DNA from: Oscillospiraceae bacterium
GTDB lineage: Bacteria; Bacillota; Clostridia; Oscillospirales; Ruminococcaceae
NCBI GenBank assembly: GCA_017415165.1
Contig: JAFQIY010000041.1
Coordinates: 124,001-188,000, forward strand
Direction of reading: 5' to 3'
DNA: 64,000 bases
The translations under genes and the position numbers were made by a program. A model generated the notes under the pieces. That model was given only the letters and a program-made list of their open reading frames with translations. It made no database searches and had not been told where the DNA came from. Positions 46,480-56,099 of this stretch are shown piece by piece (the stretch's first letter is position 1; every line of letters begins with the position of its first letter).

Positions 46480-46695
46480 TTACAATTCGATAGGCTTAAT
46501 GTTAAAAGGGTCTGTCAGGTCATTACCCTCATTATCATTTAAAAAGTTAAGTAAACTTGATTTCTTTACTTTGTATGAACCTAATTTCAATGCAGGAAGA
46601 AGACCTGCTTTAATTAACGAATACACATAAGTTGGATTTGTGTGTATAATTTCTGCTACTTCTTTTACTGTGTAAATAATCTTTTCATCTAACAT
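46480..46695 (-). CDS. xis: Excisionase-like small HTH protein
   Basis: 71 residues with a MerR/Xis-type winged HTH (helix-turn-helix domain 17): YTVKEVAEIIHTNPTYVYSLIKAGLLPALKLGSYKVKKSSLLNFL. Small proteins of this kind directly upstream of an integrase bend attachment-site DNA and direct excision. Located 105 bases before the integrase gene on the same strand. Function is by family and position. Confidence 0.8.
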   Translation of the reverse strand: MLDEKIIYTVKEVAEIIHTNPTYVYSLIKAGLLPALKLGSYKVKKSSLLNFLNDNEGNDLTDPFNIKPIEL

Positions 46696-46711
46696 AAGCG
46701 TTTCTCCAATC

Positions 46712-47149
46712 TTAAAATAAGTCTCTCAATTGTTCTATTTCTTCTATTATAGCACCTAACCGATGCTTTGTCTCTGTGTATTTATAATCAGGTGGAGTAA
46801 ATTCCACACTTTTATTTTTGATAATGCTTGTTTCAAAGTTATCTATAGTATTCTGTATCAAATTTAACTGTCTTATATAATAACCTATGTTTTCGTTCTC
46901 TACAACCTTTGCAATATCCTCATAATATGCTATATCAAGATAATGACATACTATAAAAATTGCTCTGTTGTAATCATACTTTAATATTAACTCATCAAAC
47001 TTATGATCAATACAGTTCTTGCATATAAAGGATTTGTTTGTAATGCTGCACCGATAAAACCCGCTCTCTCGCTTCTCTTTTTCGCACCATCTACATTTAT
47101 ATGTATTATATACGGTATCTTTTTTAGCAACAGATTTATTTTTAGTCAC
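46712..47149 (-). CDS. Phage-type zinc-finger protein, unknown function
   Basis: 145 residues. Four cysteines form a ribbon (CRWCEKEKRESGFYRCSITNKSFICKNC region, residues 19-46), then a helical part with the pattern A-I-F-I-V-C-H-Y-L-D-I-A-Y-Y. This arrangement is common in phages of Firmicutes, often near packaging genes, but without assigned function. It starts with GTG at 47149 and overlaps the preceding gene by eight bases. Confidence 0.65.
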   Translation of the reverse strand: MTKNKSVAKKDTVYNTYKCRWCEKEKRESGFYRCSITNKSFICKNCIDHKFDELILKYDYNRAIFIVCHYLDIAYYEDIAKVVENENIGYYIRQLNLIQNTIDNFETSIIKNKSVEFTPPDYKYTETKHRLGAIIEEIEQLRDLF

Positions 47150-47561
47150 ACTTGATACCTCGCTTGTTCAATCCATTTTTCAAAGCTGTAATGTGTTCCT
47201 GATTAGTAGATAATTTATCTTCCGTATCAGTATAAAAATCACGCTTGAATGGCATCCGTCCCATACCCTCAACAACAATCTCATCAAGAGAATACTGACT
47301 ATTCCCATTATCCAATGGGGCAACGTCACGGACACTTATTCCATTTGGTATTTCAGTAACCTCCATATTGCTTTGGTCAATCAATCCCCCATTCTGCATA
47401 CGTCTTTTATACTGCATTGGAACATAAGCATCATAGACTGTCTCCTCGACTGACTCAGCCATATTCTCTTTTACTGTTTCTGCAACCTCATCAACCATTA
47501 TGTCCTGAATTTTCGTCTCAATGTGCTTAAACAAGCTGTTTAAGTCTTTAAAAGTAGGCAA
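47142..47561 (-). CDS. Phage structural-type protein (HK97 gp10-like?)
   Basis: 139 residues: N-terminal amphipathic helices (LFKHIETKIQDIMVDEVAETVKENM) followed by VYDAYVPMQYKRRMQNGGLID, a segment seen in minor structural and head-tail joining proteins of Gram-positive phages. TTG start at 47561 after AAGGAG/GAGGCG. Assignment to a tail or joining role is by pattern only. Confidence 0.55.
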   Translation of the reverse strand: MPTFKDLNSLFKHIETKIQDIMVDEVAETVKENMAESVEETVYDAYVPMQYKRRMQNGGLIDQSNMEVTEIPNGISVRDVAPLDNGNSQYSLDEIVVEGMGRMPFKRDFYTDTEDKLSTNQEHITALKNGLNKRGIKCD

Positions 47562-47606
47562 ATCGCCTCATCTCCTTCATTTTTTGATTTTTTATAAAAA
47601 AGCGAA

Positions 47607-47638
47607 TCCGCAAACGACGTAGGTAAGCCATTTGCGGA
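47607..47638 (-). terminator. Terminator of the ATPase/E3-like module
   Basis: TCCGCAAA / TTTGCGGA with a 16-base loop, followed leftward by TTCGCTTTTTT. Confidence 0.75.
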
Positions 47639-47665
47639 CACGAATTTCCTTATGAAATTTAGATT

Positions 47666-48535
47666 TTATTTTAAGTATAATGGATGGCTACGTTTGTCAG
47701 ATTTCTTTTCAAAATCTCCATTAAATTTATATTGACCTAGATGAGTAGCTTTTTTATCATAAACCTCAAACCCACCATTTTCAAAATCAGTAGATAAATA
47801 TACATCTTGTTTATCGTTTTTAAAGACTTGTCTTTTAGGATGATTACCTTTTTTATCTTTTTTTGCACGAATACTATTTATAGAAGTAATCTTTTTATCA
47901 TAAATATAGTTATTTCTTAATGCAACTTCTAGGGCAATTTCTGAAATATCACTAATTTTGTCTCCTTTATAATCAGGCTGTAATATATTAGAACGCCAGT
48001 CATTAAAACCTGCACATAATTCTTTAGCAGGAAATTTACTATTAATATTGGGCATCGATATATGTATTAACTCATTATGTATAATCCATTGTGATATATT
48101 TGATTCAACTTCTTCATCATAATTTCCTATAATAAATAACCTATCACCGCAATTTTTAATAGCTAATTTCCTATTTTTTATATTATACACTAGTGGGATT
48201 ATGATTTTGTATTCTGGATTTTCAGCCAATATATAGTTTATTTTATTAATAAAAGATTGAGAAAATGGTAATCTATCATATAATGTGCTATCATTAATAC
48301 TTGATACTTCATTTAAATCACGTTTCATTAACTTATGTGTTTCGAGAATTTTTTTATTAACAAATTGGCATTTAGCCATGAGGTGATATGATTCTTTAGA
48401 ACGATAAAAAGGTTCAAATAAAACAAATTCTGCATCAAAATATTTTTTTATTACATCAATCAATTTCTCAAGATATTCTTTTACTTCTAAACTATTTCTG
48501 TAAAAATCGTCATCTAGCAATATTTTATACATCAT
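47666..48535 (-). CDS. Predicted effector with C-terminal colicin-E3-like nuclease domain
   Basis: 289 residues. The N-terminal ~225 residues are unrecognised. The last ~55 (NHPKRQVFKNDKQ, then DVYLSTDFENGGFEVYDKKA, THLGQYKFNG and a KR near the end) resemble the cytotoxic rRNase domain of colicin E3 and related polymorphic toxins, where D-x-x-H-x-x-x-E carries catalysis; here the order is D-F-E-N-G-G-F-E, so the His is replaced by Asn. The ATG at 48535 follows AGAAGG and overlaps the ATPase gene by 11 bases, implying coupled synthesis. A terminator follows it. Resemblance is by eye. Confidence 0.5.
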   Translation of the reverse strand: MMYKILLDDDFYRNSLEVKEYLEKLIDVIKKYFDAEFVLFEPFYRSKESYHLMAKCQFVNKKILETHKLMKRDLNEVSSINDSTLYDRLPFSQSFINKINYILAENPEYKIIIPLVYNIKNRKLAIKNCGDRLFIIGNYDEEVESNISQWIIHNELIHISMPNINSKFPAKELCAGFNDWRSNILQPDYKGDKISDISEIALEVALRNNYIYDKKITSINSIRAKKDKKGNHPKRQVFKNDKQDVYLSTDFENGGFEVYDKKATHLGQYKFNGDFEKKSDKRSHPLYLK

Positions 48536-50024
48536 TACTACCTTCTTGACTCTTTTGTAAATTTCTATACCCAATATCTATTATTTTTTCAGTTTCACTT
48601 GCAAACTGATAAAAGAAATCTTCATTTTTACAAACAGCACCATCAAATTCATCTATTATAACATTCTCTATATATGCGCAATCCTCATTTTTGTCAATAA
48701 AATGTATAGATATTTTATTACGTATATTTTTGTCTTCCATTGCACGTCTTACCAACCTATTAATAATATGGTCACTATGTGTTTCAATAATAATTTGCTT
48801 ATTTTGAAGAATAAGTGATAATAAAAAATCTGCCATATTCATTTGCATTTTAGGATGAAGATGAATTTCAGGTTGTTCAATCATTAGTGTTACGTTTGAT
48901 GGGGAGTAAAGTCCATTAATGATAATTGGCAAACATTGACTTACACCAGTTCCAACATCAAGAATATTGTGTCCAGAAATATTTAATTTAATATTATCTC
49001 CATTTTGAGATAATGTTAATTCTCCTGTTTCTAAATAGGTGTTCCATTGCTGTACTGCTGACAATAATGTTCCAGATTTATTTTCCCACTCTTTTTGATT
49101 ATTTAATATTGAATAATTAATTTTACTTGTACCATATTGTGCTAAAATTTGAATCATATCTTCTCCATTTGGGGACATATCTTTAATAGAACGAGATATT
49201 GTAAAACTTCTATTTGGAGAAAAACGTAATGGAGAAATATGTTTAATATTATAATATTGATTTGCAACTATAGAGAATAATGTATAGATATTAGGTAAAA
49301 ATTCACTCATATTATATTCTTTAGGAGCATCACTTGAATAAATTTTTATTAATTTCATACCATCATAATAACAATGACAGTTTTCTATACTTGTAGTTAT
49401 TGATTCAAAAACATTATTATCACTAATCAAAGGAAAATTTAATAAATCAACCAAATATAAACCTGATTTACATCTTTGAATTTTCAAATCACTTTTATAT
49501 AATTCATTTTTTAAATTATCAGCATTAAAAATTTGTATTTGTATATTATAATTTGTAATAGTATTTTTTATTGCTTGAATTTGTGTTTTAGGAGAATCTG
49601 TACCAGCAATAACTAAATTTATTGATATTATAAATGCTGGAGCTTTAATATTCATATCACCAATTAATGACTTATATAATCTAGTTAATTCTCGAAAATT
49701 TGATTTATCCACAGAATATTTTTTACGATTATTGAGATTATTTAAACTATCTGATACTATAAATGATGTATTTATTTCAAATGATGTTCCATTATTATTA
49801 AATACAACATCTTTAAATGAACCATTGTCAACATAATTGCCTGAAAAAACTATTTGTCCTTTTGAAGGATTATTTTCATAGCTTTGCTTCATCATCAACA
49901 AACTTTTTAAAATTGAAGATTTACCACTACTATTAACACCACATAATACTGTTAATGGTGCAATATCAATTGTAGTTTCATCTTTAAAACATTTATAATT
50001 TTCTAATGTAATAGATTTCAGCAT
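48525..50024 (-). CDS. AAA/ABC-type ATPase of the DUF3696/AAA_15 (OLD-like) class
   Basis: 499 residues. MLKSITLENYKCFKDET start, Walker A GVNSSGKSS near residue 33, signature-like region DVGTGVSQCLPI near 342, Walker B VTLMIEQPEIHLHP near 370 and the switch histidine ETHSDHIINRL near 405; an SMC/OLD-like head without long coiled coil and without TOPRIM. The class is typical of anti-phage modules (Septu, PARIS, AbiL type), with function set by the partner. Start at 50024 is 9 bases after GGAGG; the ATG at 50030 is only 3 away. More AT-rich than the chromosome. Confidence 0.85.
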   Translation of the reverse strand: MLKSITLENYKCFKDETTIDIAPLTVLCGVNSSGKSSILKSLLMMKQSYENNPSKGQIVFSGNYVDNGSFKDVVFNNNGTSFEINTSFIVSDSLNNLNNRKKYSVDKSNFRELTRLYKSLIGDMNIKAPAFIISINLVIAGTDSPKTQIQAIKNTITNYNIQIQIFNADNLKNELYKSDLKIQRCKSGLYLVDLLNFPLISDNNVFESITTSIENCHCYYDGMKLIKIYSSDAPKEYNMSEFLPNIYTLFSIVANQYYNIKHISPLRFSPNRSFTISRSIKDMSPNGEDMIQILAQYGTSKINYSILNNQKEWENKSGTLLSAVQQWNTYLETGELTLSQNGDNIKLNISGHNILDVGTGVSQCLPIIINGLYSPSNVTLMIEQPEIHLHPKMQMNMADFLLSLILQNKQIIIETHSDHIINRLVRRAMEDKNIRNKISIHFIDKNEDCAYIENVIIDEFDGAVCKNEDFFYQFASETEKIIDIGYRNLQKSQEGSNDV

Positions 50025-50185
50025 ACCCATATACCTCCATTACCTCCCATTGTAACACAATAATTCTATCAATTCAATATTTTCAAATATATTCTGTTAA
50101 TTATAACACAGGTCATTCATGAATTTTGACAAAAATAACAATATTATATGCCCCACCATCAAGCAGGGCGTATAATTTTTTACAC

Positions 50186-50683
50186 TTAAATATCCCAATT
50201 TTTAAAATTAATCTCTCTACCATCAGGTAATGTCATTTTAGTTACTTCTTCATTATCAGTGCCCTTTTCTTCAGTAGTTAGCTTATATTCACTTGCCAAT
50301 TCATAAACCTTACCATCAGTTTCAACTTTTCTATATTCAATAAATGAATCAGTTTCTTTGTCATATACAATTTTATATGGTGTCACTTCTTTAATAGTAG
50401 GCTCGATAATTACCCTATTAGGATTATTCAGTGGTACAAGTACATTTACACGTTCCCCAACCTCATGCACAATGCCATCCGTAAGCTTAACTACTCTTTC
50501 ATTTCCTGCACCATATCTGACTTTGTAAGTTCCAAACTTAACATCCTTAATATCCGTATCAGGCTCAAATAATATAGCAGAGATAATACCTGAATAAGTC
50601 TTATCAAAATGAAACTCTGAATCTCTTTTTGTCATAAACCTGTCTATCGTTTGTGCCAATCTTTCAGCAGGTGTTTTTGACAT
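50186..50683 (-). CDS. Phage-type beta-rich protein, possibly tail-associated
   Basis: 165 residues. N-terminal helix (PAERLAQTIDRFM), then beta strands with VKFGTYKVRYGAGNERVVKLTDG and GERVNVLVPLNNPNRVIIEPTI, an OB-like pattern seen in baseplate or spike accessory proteins, then a DGKVYELASEYKLTTEE tail. Directly follows the tape-measure gene, where distal-tail genes usually lie. Function inferred from place only. Confidence 0.5.
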   Translation of the reverse strand: MSKTPAERLAQTIDRFMTKRDSEFHFDKTYSGIISAILFEPDTDIKDVKFGTYKVRYGAGNERVVKLTDGIVHEVGERVNVLVPLNNPNRVIIEPTIKEVTPYKIVYDKETDSFIEYRKVETDGKVYELASEYKLTTEEKGTDNEEVTKMTLPDGREINFKNWDI

Positions 50684-50707
50684 TATATCATCCTTTCATT
50701 AATTTAA

Positions 50708-50736
50708 CTGCACCTACTATTTTTTAATAGGTGCAG
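50708..50736 (-). terminator. Stem-loop between the tape-measure gene and the next gene
   Basis: Perfect 9-bp CTGCACCTA / TAGGTGCAG without a strong T-run; terminator or processing site. Confidence 0.5.
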
Positions 50737-50750
50737 TATCTTTATATTCC

Positions 50751-53700
50751 TTAATACTTTTTTATGTTAGTATACATCTGTCTTTCAAGTGCCAGTGTAA
50801 GTTCTGTTAAAACTTCATTTGCAACATCCTTACCATCCTTAACAGGATTATGAACATGAACATCACCGATTGTATTATTAATAATCTGACTCTGATTATT
50901 AATCTTATAATCATCTCTGCTTGCAGAGAAATCAGGCTTATGCTGGTCATTCCATTGCTTGTTTGCATTAGCATTTATTGAATCTGTCAGTTTTGCAGTA
51001 ACAGCATTACTATCACCACTCTGTACACCCTGAATAAATTCTGGTGAAGCCTTCAGCTTTTTAAGCCAAGCATCAATATCAATAGCACGCATTATCTGAG
51101 GTGCATTTGAAGAATTAAGCATTTTATCAATGTCAATTACATTGTTATCCTTATCTCTCCATACACCGTCACTATATTTAGCACCCTCTGTTTTTGAGAG
51201 CTTGCTCCATACATCAACATTTGAAGTGCTGTCATTAGGATTTAAATAATTATCAAGCACCTGAAGAAGAATATCAAACTGTTTCTCACCTTGTTCCTTT
51301 TCAGATTCAAGGCTTTCAATCAGTTTATTGTACCCTTCTGTTTCAGTATCACGGATAGATTCAAGTACAGACTTTTCATTTTCCAATGCTGTAATCTGCT
51401 GTTCCATAAGCAATTCATCAAGGTTTTTTCTTGCTTCAGCAATAGCTACCTTATCTTGCTCATAGGTAATATTACCATCAGCACCATATACTTTTCTTGT
51501 ATATTGTTCCGCTTTCCTAAGTTCCTGACGTGCTTTTTCTATTTCAAGTGCTGCATTTTCTTCATCATTAACCTTTTGGAGACGTTCAATCTTTTTGTCA
51601 ATGGCTTCAATTTCAGTGTTTACAGCCTTTTCCATAGCTTCTTGCTGTTCCTTGATTTTATCAATTCTCTCATCATAAAGGTCAGAATACTTGTCCTTTT
51701 GAGCATTGACTAAATCTTCTTCCTCCTCAACAGCATTTCTAAAGGTATCGCTAATCTTTTCAGCGTATTCCTCATATTGCTTATTAAGTTCATCAAGCAA
51801 TTCCTTATTGCTGTCAGCACCTATTTTAACAATATCATTGATACGCTGTGCGATTTCATTCTGAATTTCACGGTAAATATCAGCGATTTCACGCCATTTT
51901 TCTTGTGAGGTCAGCTTTGTACCATCTGGAGTAACAGAGGTTTTCTCTACCTTTTCAGCATATTCTTCAAGTTCATTAACCCGCTCGTTAAAATAATTTT
52001 CTGCAAGCTGTTGTCTCCCCTTGTAAACCTGTTCCTGATACTTATATAACTCATATTCATAATCAGTCAAACCAGAATAAGCTGTATACGCTGCCTGTTC
52101 AAGCCAATCATAATACGCTTCATCTTCTCGCATTTTGCCCGTATTAATCAAATGCTGTTTTCTTGCAAGTTCTTTCTCAAAGTTTGTTACAGATGTAGGC
52201 TTGCTATTTCCGCTACTACCATAATCGGATGGTGCATCAAGACTTACAATATTGCTATTGATACCATCAATCATATCAGCATAATCAGCCATATTCTGAC
52301 CGTGCTGTGCTAATTCAAGGGCAATAGCTTTCCTGCGTTCCTCATTTGCATATCTCATTTCAATAGCCAAATCAGAAATTGCTGCTTGTTCATCACGATA
52401 TTTCTTCTCAATATCAGCCTTTTGCTGTTTTGCTTCATAAATAAGTGTCTGTTTCTTTTCAGCATTAAGCTTATTATAAGCATCAACATTTAATGTAACT
52501 GCATTTGTTTCCTTGTCAGTAACAAGTGCCTGTGAATATCCAGCTTCAATAAGAGATTGAATTGTAGTAGCTGAAAGTTTGCCGTATTTAGCTTGTTCCT
52601 CAATGGCTTCTGTAACAGCCTTTTGATTTTTGGTATATGCTGAAGCTGACTTAGCAAGTTCATCATAAGCCTTTTGAATATCATCAAAGGATTTAGCAGT
52701 TTCTTCATTAGCTGTTGCAATGGTATTACCAGCATCAACAGTTGCTTCAGCACTCTCATCAACAACATCTTCAATACCCCTATATGACTTTTCAAGGTCA
52801 GGAAGCATTTCAAGTAATGTTTGTTCAATATCAAGACTAAAATCTGTACTGTCTTTCTTTAAGCCAAATCCAAGAGAGGTTAAAAACTCATCTCTGAATG
52901 TCTTGTAATTATCCTGTGTTACATTCTCAAAATTGATACCCTCGGTTGTTTCAAAGTTATATACCTGAAGCATTTCGGTATATTTCTTACCGTTCTCAAA
53001 AATGTCAACCATATCATCGGTAACAATCTTTTTGTACTCTTTCTGCTTTTTCAGTAATGCATCATACAGTTCTTCTTCAGCCTTATTTAATCCCTTTGAT
53101 ACTTTTATAGATGTAATATCATTAAGTACAGCATTAAGGTTTTCAAGCTGTTCAAGCGTTGTACCACCCTTAATATTGATTTGTGCTAAAGGATTATCCT
53201 TAGTAGGATTTTTAATACTTAACTGCTTGATAATGTCATCAAAATTATCTGAATAATCATCAAGTTCATCCTTTGCAACACTCATAACGGTATTTTTCAC
53301 ACGCTGTCTTGAAGTGTCCTGTGTAGTAAGTACACTTTTTGCTTCATCGTAGGCATCCTTGTTGTCGGTCAGCCATGTTTCCGCTGCATTGATTTGGTTT
53401 TTAAGAATTTCTTTATCAAGTAATCCCAAACCTTCTTCACGGGCTGTATTAACCTGTTCAATAGCATCCTTTTCAAATCCATACGTTTCAATTAACGTCT
53501 GTTTCCAGCGATTAAGTTCTTCCGTCTTTTCACTTACTGTATTTTCGCTTTCAACAATGTTAATGTACTCAGTACGCAAATTCTGAAGTGCCTTAATCTG
53601 CTCATTACATTCTTCAGCCGATTCAACAGCCTGTTCTCTTGCTTCTTCTACTTTCTGCTTGTAAGCTGAAACAGCCATTGAAACACCTGAGAACAGCATG

Positions 53701-55319
53701 GTCAAAGCCATAATCGGATTTGCACTTATTACACTCCACAATGCTTTCATACTGGCTGAAAGTGAAACAGTAGAAGCTGTAGCTGTTTTTTGTGTTGTTG
53801 CCAAACCTAATGTCTGTAACTTCAATTCCGCTTCCTTTTTGCTCAATCCGCTTGCGTGAAGAATAGCAACCTTTTGCGAGTTGCTTAACTGATTTGTACT
53901 TAACAGCAACTTTATTTGTTTATCAGAAAGAGCAGAAACGGTTGTGCCAAGTGCCTTTATATTACTCTTATAAAGTTCTGTTCCTCTTGTAGATTTCTGC
54001 ACGGTTTCAAGCTGAACAAATGCAGTTGATACGTTCTTTACGTCTGTTGCAATACCAAGCAGACTATTTTTAGTTGATACTAAACCCTTTGCAAATGCGT
54101 AAAATGTAACGCTTTTAAGCAGGTTTTGAAGCACTCTGTATTCATCTGCAAACTTGATTACACCTGTTGTAGCATCGGTCAAATTACCTACAAATTCGTT
54201 TGTAACAAGACCGTTCCAAAGTTCCTTCATTGATGTATTCAAAGCTGCACTTTTAGCTTCAATACTGTCAATGTAGGTGCTGTATTTGGCTTCGGCTTGA
54301 CCAGAAGATTCAGCAGATAATTTTGTCAGTTCATTAATACGCTCCCAACTTTCGATAATATTAATGAATGTGTTTTTATGTCTTGTACCGCCGAAAACAA
54401 AGCCTATCGAATTTCGATCAACATTTGAAAATTCACTCCATTTGGGAACAATGTCATTAATAATATCATACAAATCTCTAAAGTTATCTTTGCTGTCCCG
54501 AACAGAAATTCCGACATTGCTTAACATTCTTTCAACGTTGTTTAACTCTTGTGTTATATCCTCGGTTGTACCGTCTTCAAGTTCAAGTTCATATTTACCG
54601 AGTTTGACATTATATACTCTGCTTGTGATGCTGTTGAGAGCGGTTGAAATCTCGCTTTCCGACCGACCTGAAATATCTCGTAACGCTGCTACTGTTGCTC
54701 CCAGTTGGTCGATATTCATACCAGCGAGCTTAGCATTTTGTGCCGTGGTTTGCAACGCAGAAGCCAGTTTTGATGCCACTGTGTTGGATGCTGTGTCCAA
54801 TACCAACAGTTTGTCAACAACAGATTCCATCTGTTCAGCTTCAAATTCAAAGGCATTACCAATGGTAACAAGACTTTCAGCAGATTCAGTTGCCTCACCA
54901 AATCCGATTTTGCTCAAATAGATTGTATCTTTAAGATAGTGTTCAATCTCCTCCATTGATTTACCTGTTCTTAACAGTGTTTCAGTAGCACTTTCCAACT
55001 CGGAAATATCAACCTTATATTCAAAACTTTTATCTGCAAGGTCAGCAATAATATCATCTGAATCTGCCCTTGTACCACCTGTAATTACAGATAGATTAGT
55101 TTGGTATGTATCGTATTCCTTAACAGCTTCCGTTGCTTCTCTTGCTGCCTTACGAACTAATTGTAAAGCTGTTTGTGCGGATAAAACCAGACCAGCATTA
55201 CTAAGTGCTGACTTTAATGCAAAACCTAAAGTAGCTGTTTCACTTGCGGTCTGCTTAATTGTTGTACCAACATTAGCAATATTTCTTTGTGCAGATGTTG
55301 TATCAACATTAAGTTGCAT
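50751..55319 (-). CDS. Phage tail tape-measure protein (main part)
   Basis: 1522 residues downstream of an amber codon. TP901-type tape measure: TQNAKLAGMNIDQLGATVAALRD-type segment near 200, hydrophobic stretch SANPIMALTMLFSGVSMAVSAY near 540 and long coiled coils between ~560 and 1400 (e.g. EQQEAMEKAVNTEIEAIDKKIERLQKV). It sets tail length and passes through the tail during DNA entry. There is no good ribosome site at 55319. The frame continues unbroken, except for one TAG at 55394-55392, into 63 further N-terminal codons, so the true gene is 55583-50751. Confidence 0.88.
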   Translation of the reverse strand: MQLNVDTTSAQRNIANVGTTIKQTASETATLGFALKSALSNAGLVLSAQTALQLVRKAAREATEAVKEYDTYQTNLSVITGGTRADSDDIIADLADKSFEYKVDISELESATETLLRTGKSMEEIEHYLKDTIYLSKIGFGEATESAESLVTIGNAFEFEAEQMESVVDKLLVLDTASNTVASKLASALQTTAQNAKLAGMNIDQLGATVAALRDISGRSESEISTALNSITSRVYNVKLGKYELELEDGTTEDITQELNNVERMLSNVGISVRDSKDNFRDLYDIINDIVPKWSEFSNVDRNSIGFVFGGTRHKNTFINIIESWERINELTKLSAESSGQAEAKYSTYIDSIEAKSAALNTSMKELWNGLVTNEFVGNLTDATTGVIKFADEYRVLQNLLKSVTFYAFAKGLVSTKNSLLGIATDVKNVSTAFVQLETVQKSTRGTELYKSNIKALGTTVSALSDKQIKLLLSTNQLSNSQKVAILHASGLSKKEAELKLQTLGLATTQKTATASTVSLSASMKALWSVISANPIMALTMLFSGVSMAVSAYKQKVEEAREQAVESAEECNEQIKALQNLRTEYINIVESENTVSEKTEELNRWKQTLIETYGFEKDAIEQVNTAREEGLGLLDKEILKNQINAAETWLTDNKDAYDEAKSVLTTQDTSRQRVKNTVMSVAKDELDDYSDNFDDIIKQLSIKNPTKDNPLAQINIKGGTTLEQLENLNAVLNDITSIKVSKGLNKAEEELYDALLKKQKEYKKIVTDDMVDIFENGKKYTEMLQVYNFETTEGINFENVTQDNYKTFRDEFLTSLGFGLKKDSTDFSLDIEQTLLEMLPDLEKSYRGIEDVVDESAEATVDAGNTIATANEETAKSFDDIQKAYDELAKSASAYTKNQKAVTEAIEEQAKYGKLSATTIQSLIEAGYSQALVTDKETNAVTLNVDAYNKLNAEKKQTLIYEAKQQKADIEKKYRDEQAAISDLAIEMRYANEERRKAIALELAQHGQNMADYADMIDGINSNIVSLDAPSDYGSSGNSKPTSVTNFEKELARKQHLINTGKMREDEAYYDWLEQAAYTAYSGLTDYEYELYKYQEQVYKGRQQLAENYFNERVNELEEYAEKVEKTSVTPDGTKLTSQEKWREIADIYREIQNEIAQRINDIVKIGADSNKELLDELNKQYEEYAEKISDTFRNAVEEEEDLVNAQKDKYSDLYDERIDKIKEQQEAMEKAVNTEIEAIDKKIERLQKVNDEENAALEIEKARQELRKAEQYTRKVYGADGNITYEQDKVAIAEARKNLDELLMEQQITALENEKSVLESIRDTETEGYNKLIESLESEKEQGEKQFDILLQVLDNYLNPNDSTSNVDVWSKLSKTEGAKYSDGVWRDKDNNVIDIDKMLNSSNAPQIMRAIDIDAWLKKLKASPEFIQGVQSGDSNAVTAKLTDSINANANKQWNDQHKPDFSASRDDYKINNQSQIINNTIGDVHVHNPVKDGKDVANEVLTELTLALERQMYTNIKKY

Positions 55320-55391
55320 TTTATTCTGCTTTTCAATCTGCTTATACTGATTTTTGAGGTCTTTTTGTCTTAACTTTAAATCAACATAAAG

Positions 55392-55583
55392 CTATTTCTT
55401 CTGTTTATTAAGTGTAGCAATTTGCTTCTGAATTTCAGCGTTTGACTTACCCTTATCAAGTGTTGCTGTAAGTTTAAGGTATCTTAATTGACCTTCAATC
55501 TTTTTAATATCAGCGTTTATTTGTGCAACAGACCTTGTTACATTCAAGTCTGCTGTAACTTTTATATTTAAGTTGTTTTGCAT
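55392..55583 (-). CDS. N-terminal fragment of the tape-measure gene, ended by an in-frame TAG
   Basis: 63 codons from the ATG at 55583 (AAAGGAAAAT upstream) with the start typical of tape-measure proteins (LNIKVTADLNVTRSVAQINADIKKIE). It ends at TAG (55394-55392), after which 24 sense codons in the same frame (LYVDLKLRQKDLKNQYKQIE) lead to the ATG at 55319. A CAG-to-TAG change, Gln between KK and LYVD, is the simplest explanation. Confidence 0.75.
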   Translation of the reverse strand: MQNNLNIKVTADLNVTRSVAQINADIKKIEGQLRYLKLTATLDKGKSNAEIQKQIATLNKQKK

Positions 55584-55672
55584 TCTATTTTCCTTTCTAT
55601 TCCTTTCTTTTCAGTTGCAATATTTTTTTATTTATGGTATAACTAAATTAAAGATAATATGGAGGTGTTGAT

Positions 55673-56026
55673 ATGTTTAATCTCGTTGATGATTTTGATG
55701 GTGATAGTGCAATGTTCCGATGTGAATGTGGCAATATAGAGTTTATTGATTACTCTGATATGGAGTATCACGATGATGAACATTGTGTACTCAAAGACGA
55801 TTATAAACTCGTTTGCGAAAAGTGCAATATTGAACACACAGATAGAAATATATATTTGGAAGACCAAACTGTCCGTATTAATGTTCCTCAATGCCCCACC
55901 TGTGGCTCTTACAATGTCAAGAAAATTTCAACAGGTAAAAAGATTGTTAGTTACGCTGCTGTCGGTGTGTTTAGTAGTGATTTTGCTAAAACCTACTGCT
56001 GTAAAAACTGCTCTTACAAATGGTAA
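55673..56026 (+). CDS. Zinc-ribbon cargo protein, unknown function
   Basis: 117 residues with three Cys pairs: FRCECGNIEF, LVCEKCNIEH and CPTCGSYNVKKIS ... YCCKNCSYKW, the last being a zinc ribbon with a short membrane-prone stretch between (VSYAAVGVFSSDF). It lies on the opposite strand to the phage genes with its own GGAGGTG and terminator, so it behaves like an inserted cargo gene. A C-terminal segment similar in pattern occurs in the zinc-ribbon protein at 13268-13990. Confidence 0.72.
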   Translation: MFNLVDDFDGDSAMFRCECGNIEFIDYSDMEYHDDEHCVLKDDYKLVCEKCNIEHTDRNIYLEDQTVRINVPQCPTCGSYNVKKISTGKKIVSYAAVGVFSSDFAKTYCCKNCSYKW

Positions 56027-56042
56027 TTGCATTTATATATAA

Positions 56043-56076
56043 GGCTGTACTTTGTCGGTACAGCCATTATTTTTTA
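56043..56076 (+). terminator. Terminator of the zinc-ribbon cargo gene
   Basis: Perfect 8-bp stem GGCTGTAC / GTACAGCC, then ATTATTTTTT. Confidence 0.88.
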
Positions 56077-56099
56077 TCCGATAAAATTAACCTTTTAAA

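Noticed and set aside
47666-50024. ATPase pair as Septu, Gabija or PARIS
   Set aside because: The partner lacks PtuB-type HNH, a helicase or DUF4435 features, and the ATPase has no TOPRIM domain.
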